DNA of 64,000 nt from Arabidopsis thaliana (lineage: Eukaryota; Streptophyta; Magnoliopsida; Brassicales; Brassicaceae): positions 13,765,001 through 13,829,000 of the forward strand of contig NC_003075.7 in NCBI RefSeq assembly GCF_000001735.4, read 5' to 3'. The notes under the pieces were generated by a model. It had not been told where the DNA came from. It was given only the letters and a program-made list of their open reading frames with translations, and did no database searches. Of this stretch, positions 1-10,800 are shown piece after piece. The translations under genes and the position numbers were made by a program. Position 1 is the stretch's first letter. The number at the start of each line of letters is the position of its first letter.

Positions 1-720
1 AAACTTCAAACCACCCATTTCTGTATATTTTCTTTTCGTTTTCTTGTTTCTTTGTATCTCTATTATGCTTTGGATACTAGATGGGTCTATATATAGTGCC
101 AGGGTTTGGTGTGAAAATCTAACAAGGCCTACCTAACTCTGGTTGTGTTCTCTCGATAGTTATTAATATATACACCGTTTGGTTGTTGCTGACATGATTC
201 TCATACCAAAACATAACGCTGGTTTTCCCATTTGCTGCTTTGATTGCTTATTTATAGTTGTATTACTGGTCGATTGAGCCTTGCGTAGACACGTCTGATT
301 GGGGTCCGTTAAAATTTTAATTGAGCCTCGATATAGATGCGCACTAGATGTATCCATGGTGGCCTGTAGTATTTGTTTACGACCAATAAAACTTGGGGTG
401 TTCGGTAAAAGTGTACATTGCCTTCTCCGAAATCCAACTAAAACCGTACCGGAAATTTAATATCCTTGCTATAAATGCGTGGTAGTTGGAATCGACATGC
501 AAAAAGAACCAAGATTTTGTAGGCCATGTACTCATTCTTCATTTTATCCTCTGCAACCGTGGGACATAGAGGAGGAACCTCTAGTCTAGATATCGATCTA
601 CTTGGTGCCAACTGAATGTCCCAGTTTTAGTGTTGATATTTACACATCATAAGCTATATAAAAAAGAATTGTAATTTTTCGTTAATCATAATTTACTAGA
701 GGCGGGCACAACAGAATGTA
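1..720. other. Intergenic, nothing recognised
   Basis: AT-rich DNA left of the first gene. A TATA-like run (ctatatatag) lies near position 87, and short open frames exist, but none has coding character or a plausible splice structure. It may hold the promoter or 3' flank of a gene outside the window. Confidence 0.5.
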
Positions 721-831
721 CATGGGTATTGTACATATTGACAATAGAACAGAGATGAACATACGAATAACAATGTGAGAAACACTTGCACTTGCACATA
801 CTCATGATTTTGAGATTTGATGAAATGAAAA

Positions 832-1306
832 TCAAAGGATCACGAGAGGGGCCTCATCGGTTTTAGCAGCAGGTGTGGTCTCTTGTGCTGGTGGCTCAGT
901 CTCAGAAGATGTTTTTTCTTCTGCCTTCACAGCTTCTGGAGTTGGCTCAGCCTTGGTTGCCTCAGAGGAGTCCTCTTTTGTCTCACCTTCCTTCTTTGTC
1001 TCTTCAATGGACTCTTCCTTCTTCTCCTTTAATCAACAATCAGCAACAATAGTTTTAACTTAATATGAGTTTGTTCAATCAAGAATTTGTAGTAAATTCT
1101 GTTTAATTGGTAAATTTCATGTTATTCAATTCAAGAATCTTTAAGATCATCTACTAAATTATTTAGAAAGAATATATTGGACTCACCTGAGTTAATGTGG
1201 CATCTGTCTCGGTCGCGGCATTCTTGGACTCAACAACAGCATTTTCGGTCGAGACAGAGCCTTCGACGATGTCAGATTCCTTAGGTTTGCTCGCACAGGC
1301 TCCCAT
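832..1306 (-). CDS. Small acidic Ala/Glu/Lys-rich protein with N-terminal acylation motif
   Basis: Two exons, 1306-1187 and 1026-832, give a 104-residue protein. The ATG at 1306 is the only good start. The donor CAG|GTGAG and the acceptor AAAG|GAG keep the frame. The protein starts MGACASK: Gly2 suits N-myristoylation and Cys4 suits palmitoylation, so a peripheral membrane location is likely (inference). The rest is low-complexity Glu, Lys, Thr, Ala and Pro, probably disordered, ending APLVIL. No enzymatic domain is visible. It is the minus-strand neighbour downstream of SLP1. It resembles the many plant small acidic acylated proteins of unknown role; I do not recognise a specific function. 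Confidence 0.8.
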
Positions 1307-1983
1307 GGTTTTTGGATTGAAAGGATTAGTTTGGAAAACAAAACTTACAATGGGAAGAGCTGTGGAGCAAAAAAAGAAAGAAAGAAAAGGAGAACTCCTC
1401 TAGACAAAGCTGACTTTGAAGAGGCCAAAACTCTTTAATTTTATAACCGGAGGCTGAGCAAATGGAGGAGAGGGCTGTGAACAGATTCATACAGGAATCG
1501 TATGGACTAAAGCTATTTCAGGTAAAGTTTTGGTTAATTTCAGAATCACAAGTCATTACACCTTTGATTCTCTGTGAGGACCTATTTATCCGGAGGACAA
1601 CTTTTATCTCCACCATTCTTCTATATCCTGTTTAGGGGGCAATGGCTTCTTTTCTGCTGGCAAATTCTGACATCTCATGGATTCACAAGCTCCTCCTGGT
1701 TAGATTGCAATACTCTGCAACCGAACCGAATAATAACGGGTACAGGTAATAAGCAATGCAATGGGAATAAAGGTGAATAAGAACACAAGGACCATGTTCA
1801 TAACAAATCCAGTAGGAAAATTCTTATCGGAGAACAGATGTTCAGATTCGTTTCTATATGCAAAGTGATGATATTCTAGCTATTCAAACGGAAAAGATGG
1901 TTACTGCCTCATATTTGAAAGATGAAAAATGGTTTCCAGTTTTCTCAAGCCCAAAGAATTTATCTCATCCCCGGTTCGGCTGC

Positions 1984-4832
1984 CTACTGCGGATCCTTGT
2001 TGCGGTTCTGAAGAGAAAATCGTGGTTCACCGGTGTGACCTGGTTTCTCTGTGTCAAATGATATTGAGCCTGATCGGTTATTAGAGCCTTCTGATATATG
2101 TTTCTCACCCATGTCTTCCAACTCTTCCAAATCTGTTTCATCAAGTGCTTGTGTTTCTTGGTGATCTTTGCTTGGACCATTGATGACAAGGCTTTTGTAC
2201 ATTGTTAAAGCTTGAGCAATCATGCTAGCAGGATTTGAAGCACCACTTGGAAGCAACATTATCGTACCCTAAACCCCAAAAAAAAACAAAAAACATGAAC
2301 ATTACATAAGCCCGAGCTATGCCAAGAGACTGGAAGAGATTACAGTAATTGATTTGTTTTTACCTCCTTGGCAATGTTACCGAAGGCTGTAATGTATTGC
2401 TCTGCAACTCTCAAACTCGCCGCCTGCAAATTTTACAGTGACACCGTATGAGATCATATTTTGGACAGAAAAAGTTAAGAAACCTAAACACAGCAATAAT
2501 AGTGATATGACTTAAAATTCCAAAAGTTGGAAAGTTCAAGAAGACACAGAACCCTTTATCCAAAGAGAATAAAGACGTACACATTTAGCAATTTGTGTAA
2601 ATACTATGAAGAATTAATTAATCAAAGCTAGTTAGTTAAATCAAAACTATGAATACCAATATTCTGCTTGATCTCAATTACTCACCTCTACTCCCCCAGT
2701 TTCCTTGAGGGACTGAGATAACAAGACCAGGCCTTTCGCAGTTGCTTGTGCTCTAGCTAGTATTGCTTCTGCCTCACCTGTAGAACATCATCAAGGATAA
2801 TATAAGAAAAAACCAGTGGGAGATAGCAACCATATTGTGCATTAGCAGTAACGAAAATAGTTCCTCATGCACCAAGCATTCATCAGTGTACAGTGGAAAA
2901 ATAAGCAAATGAAAACTAACTTTTTCTTCTAGTGAAACTAACTAACAATGGACATAACATGCAACTCTGATGTGTTCTCGATCTTAATGGCTCACTAACC
3001 TTGTGCTCGATTCACCTGGTCCATCTTTGCTGCTTCAGATGCCAAGATTACAGAACTTTTCTTACCATCAGCAATGTTGATATGGGATTGCCTTTCTCCT
3101 GTCAAATTTAGTAAAGCAATGATTAGAAACATGCTAAGCAGGCCTCTTCTTTTCCAAATGCAAAAAACGAAACTCAAAAGGAATAACAGATAGATTTTAG
3201 CCAAGAATAACATTATGAGCCGTAGCAAGCACTGCTCAGTCTCGAAGATGAGTTCTCAAAGACAAGTCAGTCAAGGTTACCTTCAGACTCAAGAATCTGG
3301 GCTCTCTTTTTACGCTCAGCTTCAGCTTGCATTTCCATAGCAGCTCGCACTCCATGAGGGGGCATAATATCCCCTGGAAAAACATGAATTAGAAATAGGA
3401 AAAAACAGATATGTAACTATCACCGGAAAAGAAAAAACACGAACAACTTACTTATCTCATAACGAAGGCACTGAAGACCCCAGTCTTTTGCAGCAACATT
3501 GATGGCTTCCTGCAAGAATATATATACATCTCAAAAATCCATCATATATTTTCTTCTTCAATGGATATACTTCCTCTAACCATCATGTCTCCTTATGATT
3601 TGAAAAAGAGACGCAAATAAGTTCGGATATCCAACAAATACAACATGACTAAATCCCCCAGCTGAATCTAAATTCCATATACCCAACTTGTGGTATACAA
3701 ACACACTGCCAGATGTGACTAATTTTTCCAACTAAACAGCTCAAGCCGCAATGCTCAGTAGGGAGTAACACCAACAGCAATATTCAAGCTAACGTGACTT
3801 GACTTTGAAATTGATCAACTTAGCGGATTCTAAATTCTTTGAAATGCACAGGAGCTTAAGTACGGTGAGTCCTAACACTTCAAAACAGAGATAAAGAAGG
3901 CTGGAGAACAAACCACTATCTTCTCGTTGAGAGTGTCTCGTTCCTCAAAGGTCTTATCAAGAGTGATCTTACCAAGCTCACTACGCATTGTGGTCTGAGC
4001 CAGCTGTACAACAGCATAGATAGGACTCTCAACGCCATAAGAAGCTAACTTAGGATCCACAATCTGCAAAAAAAAATTCCCAGATCAACAAGAAGAAATC
4101 AGTAAAGAATCACAAAAGTAAGAACTCAAAACAAAAAAAAAAAAACAAGAGGAAAATGGATTGGTGAAAGAAAAGAAGATGACCTTAACGTAGAGAACAC
4201 CATCGATGTGGATACTAACGTTGTCTTTAGTAATCGCAGTCTGATTCGGAATCGGGATAGCTTCTTCCTTGAGAGAATGAACATAAGCAATACGATCCAC
4301 GAACGGAATGAGGAAATGAATCCCCGACGGCAACGTCGTAGCGTATTTACCGAATCGCTCAATCACAAACGCCTTCCTCTCCGGAACTATCCGGATTCCC
4401 CAATTCGTCGGCGGCGTCAATTGAAAACTACAACGAACATCCATAAATCAATCCTAAGGTTCTCTACTCTAATCTAAAACCAAATGCTTCAAAAACGAAA
4501 TCGTAAGGTGAGAAACATAAATGATTCAAAAATCAATCCTAAGGTTCTCTACTCTACTCTAATCTAAAACCAAATCGTCAATTGAAAACTACAACGAACA
4601 TCCATAAATCAATCCTAAGGTTCTCTACTCTAATCTAAAACCAAATGCTTCAAAAACGAAATCGTAAGGTGAAAAACCTGTTGGAAGGATAGCCGGCGGA
4701 AGTGAACTGGCGAACGGTTGAAGCGGCGGCGGAGAAAATCGGAGGTGGAGAGGTAACGGCAGATTGACGGAGGTACGAAACGGACCTCAAGGCGGAGTAA
4801 CCGACGGAGCTTTTACGAACGAGGTGGTTCAT
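1984..4832 (-). CDS. SLP1: Stomatin-like protein 1, mitochondrial SPFH/band 7 protein
   Basis: Nine exons: 4832-4678, 4427-4184, 4063-3914, 3509-3452, 3373-3281, 3098-3000, 2777-2686, 2423-2364 and 2268-1984. Together they encode 411 residues, the length I remember for Arabidopsis SLP1. The first ~45 residues are Ser/Arg-rich and fit a mitochondrial presequence. The SPFH/band 7 domain follows (residues ~55-230, starting at [20 protein letters not shown]), then a helical [19 protein letters not shown] segment typical of stomatins, and an acidic C-terminal tail. Family knowledge: SLP proteins form large inner-membrane complexes that organise respiratory supercomplexes. Intron 1 contains a 97-bp duplication that copies the exon 2 acceptor (listed separately). 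Confidence 0.95.
4415..4672. repeat. 97-bp direct duplication within SLP1 exon 2 start / intron 1
   Basis: Positions 4415-4511 recur at 4576-4672 with an offset of 161 bp and essentially no mismatches. A third partial copy (the aatcaatcctaaggttctct block) lies between them near 4530. The copied unit includes the first 13 bases of exon 2 plus the TTGTAG acceptor, so intron 1 carries a decoy acceptor whose exon would start at 4588. Confidence 0.9.
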
Positions 4833-4969
4833 CTTCGTGGGAGAATCAGAAAAATGATATGTGAAGAAGGAAAAACCCCAAAACAAAACCTCTTATAATG
4901 CGTAGTCAATATTCAGGTACTGTTTCTTCGCCGGATCACGAAGATTTCACGCAATATGCGTGGAGAGGA

Positions 4970-6220
4970 GGCAAATATTTTATTGGGCTTTAGTGGATAG
5001 TTTGGTACCTGCTGTTATTATTGGGCTTATCTCTAGCCCATTCAGACGCCTGAAATATCCATCTGTTATTAATTTATTATTCATTGTTTTGGTTGTTATT
5101 TTAAAGAGTTTTTTTTAGTTGAATCCAAAATTCATTGTGAATCGAGAAATTGCAAGAAAATAATGGCTCCGATTGGTAACCACTTTTGAGGAAAACAATG
5201 AATAGGAAAGTCGTGTTCCTTTTTGTTCCTCGGTATTTTTTACCATTTGCAAGGAATTTTTGATCCATTTTCAGACAGGTGGATCCTACATTTTTCCTCA
5301 TCATTCCTCAAAAAAAAAGAATGATAGAACAAAATTGTTCCTCCCCAAAATTCCTATTGTTCATTTCTTTGGTCACCAATCGGAGCCAATATAAAAAATT
5401 TGGGTAATGGTTTCTTTTAGTTTCTAAAAATCATGTAATGATGTGAGTGAATTATAATGAATATTTATATTGTAAGGAATAAAATACATATTTTATTTCA
5501 AGAAAATAAACTTATATCATGAAATTTTGATAGTTGTAGATAGTCATTAATTCATTATTATACGACGTTTTGGATATTGAAAAATTTAGACATTACAAAA
5601 GCCATGAAGGGGTGTTAAACTTTACTATAATGGAAAAAAGCGGTTTAAAATTCAGAATGCATGGAAAAAACAAGTCTAATGGGTTTCACATGGTGAAGAA
5701 CTGTGTGTGAGTCATCAAAGATCCGGCGCCGTTCCCTTTTAGATATACCGACGTCAAGAAATAAAATGGCAACAATTAAAAGCTTCGTAATGACGAAGCG
5801 CATTTCACCTTTCAAAAGTGTCTTCTCTTTCTTTTGTCTAATCTTTTCTAAGAAAATAATTTCTATCTTTTGCTTAGATTTCAAAAGATTCAATCCAAGT
5901 TTTCTTTTGGTGGGATAAAGTAAAAGATGAACATGTAACATGGGATCCAAAGTCTAAAGAAGGTTATATTTTGTGAACTATATCTAACAAAGAGAATAGT
6001 GGTGACACACTTTACACTAAATCCAAGTCACTAGATCCTAAAAAGCTTATAACATGACGACTTCAACAACATGCACCTCATCTCTTCTGCATGAAACCCA
6101 ATCACTGTCGTCAATATATATATGCACACACCTAAGTTCGTGTATCTCTACTATATATAAAGGTAAGTGTGCATAGTTTGAGTTAGAAATTGGAATTCGA
6201 CCAAAATACATAGTTAAAGT
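4970..6220. other. Intergenic between SLP1 and the HMA-like gene
   Basis: This is the divergent promoter region of SLP1 (-) and the HMA-like gene (+). Apart from the foldback element at 5165-5387 I see only AT-rich DNA. Overlapping open frames on both strands near 5650-5950 have no ATG-led coding character. TATA-like atatataaa lies near 6153, about 70 bp upstream of the HMA ATG. Confidence 0.5.
5165..5387. mobile_element. Foldback MITE-like element
   Basis: The 223-bp element is bounded by inverted termini: GGCTCCGATTGGTAACC on the left and ggtcaccaatcggagcc on the right. The inverted similarity extends inward through gaataggaa / ttcctattg-type sequence, giving about 40 bp of imperfect terminal inversion. 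AAT flanks both ends (5162-5164 and 5388-5390) and may be a 3-bp target duplication. It has no coding capacity. The termini recall PIF/Harbinger-derived MITEs (GG..C.GTTTGGT-like), but the superfamily assignment is inference. Confidence 0.7.
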
Positions 6221-6223
6221 ATA

Positions 6224-6790
6224 ATGGGTGATCTTCAAATCGTGCCGGTGTACAACAAGGTGGAAGCACAGTACGTAGAAATGATGGTGCCTTTGTATTC
6301 TTACGGTTGCGAGAAGAAAGTCAAGAGGGCTCTTTCTCATCTCAAAGGTACGTAATCAATAGTTTTAATGGTTATGATATCATAGACGACTATGCATAAA
6401 TAATTAATAAGCTTATTATATTTTCTTTATAACGAATAATCAGGAATATATTCAGTGAAAGTAGACTACTACAATCAGAAGGTGACGGTGTGGGGGATTT
6501 GTAACAAACTCGATGTGTTAGCGATGGTGAAAAAGAAGCGAAAAGAAGCTCGGTTTTGGAATGTAGAGGAAGAGGAGAATAATAATCCAGAGAGCGTTGA
6601 TGATTGCATTGTCGTAAAAGAAGACACTATTATTAAAACTTCATTTGATACCGATAAATCATCGGCGTTTTATACGTATTCTACAACGCCTCCGAGATTC
6701 AGTATAAGACCTCCTATGTCACTTATTAGAACCTCTTCATTCACATGGAAAGCCGTGAAGAAGGTCTTCACTAGATCCCTTTCCTTTTGA
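6224..6790 (+). CDS. HMA-domain (heavy-metal-associated) protein lacking the CxxC metal site
   Basis: Two exons, 6224-6347 and 6444-6790, give 156 residues. The donor AAAG|GTACGT and acceptor CAG|GAATAT join in frame. Residues ~20-65 match the beta-alpha-beta start of a plant HMA/HIPP domain (VPLYSYGCEKKVKRALSHLK, then GIYSVKVDYYNQKVTVWG). Where metal-binding members have MxCxxC, this protein has YSYGCEK, with only one Cys. The C-terminus ends RSLSF without a CaaX box, so it is not an isoprenylated HIPP. The C-terminal 90 residues are acidic, then Ser/Thr-rich, and unrecognised. A scaffold role rather than metal transport is more likely (inference). Confidence 0.85.
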
Positions 6791-7129
6791 ATCACGTCTA
6801 TATATGACTCTACTAAGTTTCTAATAAAGCTCCAAGAAATCACGTACGTAACTTTCATTGGATCTCTTAATATATACATAAATACCAAAGTTTCTATATA
6901 GTTGATAAGGTTTGCATCTCGCAACGGATTGATGGTACGTAGTTCAATGGTCACCGCATTGTTCGTAAAATCTTTCTTGGGACACATATGTAATTCAGTT
7001 GTATGACGCTTATCAACTCTGAAGTTAGTTTATATTCGAATGTCTTTAATTTTAATTATGGTTAGTCTTTAAAACAATCATAAGAGGTTATCAAGAAAAA
7101 AAAAGACCGAGTCTTTCGAGAAAAATAAA

Positions 7130-7594
7130 GTGATAACGCTTTATCTTCCAGTCCACTGTACTGAACTTAGGAGATCATCCACTATTTTCTCGGACAAAGC
7201 CCTAGTTCCTCTTTCAGAGACAGAGGTGACAGACACAAAAACTATAATAAGAACTCGCAGCGGAAGATCAACCAAGACCAGATCTGTTCCCTCGCATCCA
7301 ATTCCCATCGCCGTTGCAGAATCAGCGAATCCAGAATCGGACAATGACTCGGTAGCTACAACAACGGAAGTGAGAACTCAACGTCGTCCTCGTCAGAGCG
7401 TGGGGGAGTCTTCTCGTCCCAAGCAGAACACGCTGAACAAGAAGAAGGAAGAGGAAGAGAATGATTCGACTCAAGTGATCGACGAGGAAGAAGAAGAAAA
7501 CGCAAGGCGAAAGAAGCGTTGTATTCATAATCTCCGCAAGGCTATTCAAAATCTTAAGGAATGTGTCGACATTCTTGAAGGCTTCGTCTTTTAA
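7130..7594 (+). pseudogene. ATG-less open frame, possible gene remnant or unassigned exon
   Basis: An open frame of about 150 codons ends at 7594. It contains no ATG at all and is preceded by an in-frame TAA. A plausible splice acceptor (ttatcttccag) ends at 7151, so it could be a terminal exon whose upstream part I cannot identify. The translated stretch is rich in Arg, Ser, Thr and Glu, with a Lys/Glu-rich run, and ends in a short amphipathic helix (RKAIQNLKECVDILEGF). It lies between the HMA-like gene and the 3' end of the WEB gene. It could be an unannotated alternative 3' exon of the HMA gene, a decayed gene or chance. Confidence 0.25.
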
Positions 7595-7818
7595 CGATGA
7601 CTCTCTTTCTCTGCATGTTGCTCTCTATCTCTATCATGTCAGGACTCTTGGTGTTATTACTTCTTTTAGGTTGTTTCTATGTTATGCTTTGTAAGCTTTA
7701 ACAATGGCTATCTCTTTGTTTGTTATATATAAAAATCAGTCAGTTAGATCAAAGACCTTTCATTGAATTTGGAATGTTCAGTTGCAACAGAGATTGTAGT
7801 AAAACATCACATCTACCT

Positions 7819-10800
7819 CTATTTCTGGCTACTGCTCTTCTTTTTCAGTAAATTTCCAAACTTCCGAAGCAAAGGCTTCTTCTTTTTCTGTTGTTGGTCC
7901 TTTGAGACCACATCTTCTGTTTGTTCTGCTAAAGACAAACCATTACTTAACTGATCAAAGTTCTCACTACCTTCTGCTTTCGAGTCGACTTCTTCTTCAG
8001 CAAAGTCATGCTCTGTGTCTCTCTCTGAAGAAGCTTCTCTCTTTTCTAAATGATACACTTCGCTTTCCACGGTGTCTTTATCTTTACCTTTCTCTCCTTT
8101 TCCTATTACTTGAACGTTGTGAGCTGACCAATGAATTGTTGTGTCATCTTTCAAATGTCTATCAATAGCTTCCAAAGGACTTTCTTGTACTTTTTGTTCT
8201 CCGGTACTGTTATCAAAAGGATTGGTATTAGTAATCTCTTCCCCTTTCTCATGTGTGGAAGAAGCTTCTTCTAGCAACTTAGATAACTCTTCGATCTTCT
8301 TAAGTGCAGAAGCCTCTCTGGCCTTGAGCTCATAGTTATCGTGAATTACGGTCTGCAATTCTTTGTCAAGTAAACTCTCTTTCATCTTTGACAACTCCTC
8401 TATCCTCTTTGCAGCTGAAGCTTCCCGCACCTTAAGCTCCTGATTTTCGTTTCCCTTATCAATCCAACTCTGTTCTAGATGTAACAACTCATCAATCTTC
8501 TTCAAAGATGATGCCTCCTTGGCCTTAAGCTCCTCATTTGCCTGAAAAACACCCTCCAACTCGTTCTCTTTATCAAGTAAACTCTGTTTAAGATTTTTCA
8601 ACTCTTCAATCTTCTGAAATGATGATGCAGCTTGGGCCTTGAGCTTCTCGTTCTCAACAACTGCGGTCTTCAGCTCCTTTTCTTTATCAGCCAAAGTTTG
8701 TTTAACATCGGACAGCTCCTCTGTTGTCTTAAGCGATAAAGCCTCTTTGGATTTGAGCTTCTCATTTTCGAAAACAACATCTTGTAACTCACTCTCTTTC
8801 ACGAGCAAGCTTTTATTTAGATTTGATAGCTCTTCAATCTTCTTTTCGGCCAGAGAGTCTTTGGCTTTAAGGTCCTCAATCTCAAGAACCATATCATGCA
8901 GCTCATTTTCTTTATCAAGAAGATTTTCTTGCAGCTTTGCTAACTCTTCAATTTTCTTAAGATAAGCAACCTCCCTTTCTCTAAGCTCTTCATTTTCTTG
9001 TGTGGAACTCTGAAGTTTGGCTTCTCTATCAGCAAAGATTTCATCTACCTTTGATAACTCCTCAATCTTCTTCTGATAAGCAGACTCCTTTTCTCTTAAC
9101 TCTTCATTTTCCTGAACAACGGTCTGCAGTTTGGCTTCTTTCTCTACTAATCTTTCATTCGACAATGACAACTCCTCGATCTGCTTAATATTTTCAGCCT
9201 CCCTTTCTTTGAGCACCTCAACTTCTTGAATACTGCTCTGCAATTTGGTTTCTTTATCAACCAATCTCTCGTTCACTGCTGACAACTCTTCAATCTTCTT
9301 CAGACAAGCAAGCTCCCTTCTTCTAAGCTCCTCAGCTTCTTGAACAGTGCTCAACAGTTTGGTTTCTTTTTCAACCAAGCTCTCTTTCGCCGCTGACAAC
9401 TCTTCAATCTTCTTGAGATAATCAATCTCCTTAACTCTGAGCTCCTCCGCTTCTTGAATAATGTTCTGCAGTTTTGTTTCTTTATCCACCAAGCTTTCCT
9501 TCACTTTTGACAACTGATCGATCTTATCAATAGAAGAAACCTCCATTTCTCTGAGTTTTCTGTTTTCTGCAGCAGTGTTCTTTAGTTCATCTTCTTTCTC
9601 CACCAAGCTTTCTTTAAGTTTCATGCTGTCAGCTTTCGCTACTTCAACTATTTCCTGCAGATCCTTAATCTCCTCCTCAAGTTCCTTACGATTAGTTTGC
9701 ATTTTGGCATCTTCTTCTTTTGCGGCACACGCCTCAACTTCCTTAAGATGAAGCAAATTCTTCACTTTGCTAAGTTCTTCCTGCACAGAGAAATTTCCAT
9801 CTTCCAATTTCTTCACACATAGCATCAAATGAAGTTCTCGCTGTTCCCACTCAGTCTTAGAATTAAAAAACTCATTCTCAGTGTTTTCCAAACTACTTTT
9901 CAGGCCATCAATCTCGTTTCTTGCATCTTCAAGCATTTTCCCATGCTTTTCATTTGTATCTTTCTCAGCCAACTTCAAACTTTCAATCTGGACTCCACAA
10001 AGTTCGAGCTCCGCTTGACATGTTAAGAGCTTCTCCTTTGCTTCCTTTGCTTCAACAGATACTTCTTGCAAATCCAAAGTTAAACTCTCCATAGCTTTCT
10101 TGATTTTCTCTTCTTCCTTCTTACAGTTTTCCAACTCTGTCGCAAGTTCTGTCTTTTCACTTAATAGGTTCTGAATCTGTGATGTTGCAGTCTTTTCATT
10201 CAGCAAAGCTCTAACCTTTTCCCCTTGGGTGGTTTCAAGGTCAGATTTTATTGACTCAACAAGCTTCTCAAGTTTAGAAGTTTCTTCTTTTGAAATGCAA
10301 ACCTGGTGTTGAGATTCTTCAAGATCATTTTCCTGCCTTCCAATCGTCGTCACCAGAGACTCAACCTTTTCTTTTAACGTAGCATTACCCAACTCTGCCT
10401 CATGAAGTGCATGATTGTTTTCCTCCAGCTGCTTCATAGCTAAATCTAAAGATTCTGAAGCAGATGTCTTTAACTCCTTTGATTCTTCAACTTGTTTATC
10501 AACCTCGTTCTTCCACTCTGCTGCTAAGTTATTAGCATAGGATTCAACCATTTTTGCAGCTTGAAGATCAACGTGGAGCAGTTCAATGGACTCTTCTTGA
10601 TCCTTCAGCGTATTCTCGAGGATGCTAACTTTCTCAAGTTTCCCTCTCAACATCTCAATTTCAGACTTCAGTTTAGACACAACCTCATCATCTTCATTAC
10701 TTTTCTTTTGTTCATCTGAACCAACCAATGCTTTTAAACGGCTTAACTCAGAAGAAAGAATCTCCGCCTTCTCAGCCTGATTTTCAGCAATCTTAGTCGC

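Noticed and set aside
4208-4477. Plus-strand frame over SLP1 exon 2
   Set aside because: Exact antisense of a strongly conserved SPFH-coding exon.
5645-5950. Overlapping frames on both strands near 5.7-5.9 kb
   Set aside because: Low-complexity, Lys/Phe-rich shadows of AT-rich DNA without splice or promoter support.
8639-8965. Open frames on the plus strand inside the WEB gene
   Set aside because: Ser/Phe-rich antisense shadows of a Glu/Lys-rich coiled-coil exon; no ATG context, no homology.
8240-9540. Regularly spaced repeat resembling a CRISPR-like or satellite array
   Set aside because: Repeats are in frame, diverged, without spacers, and encode coiled coil in a plant gene.
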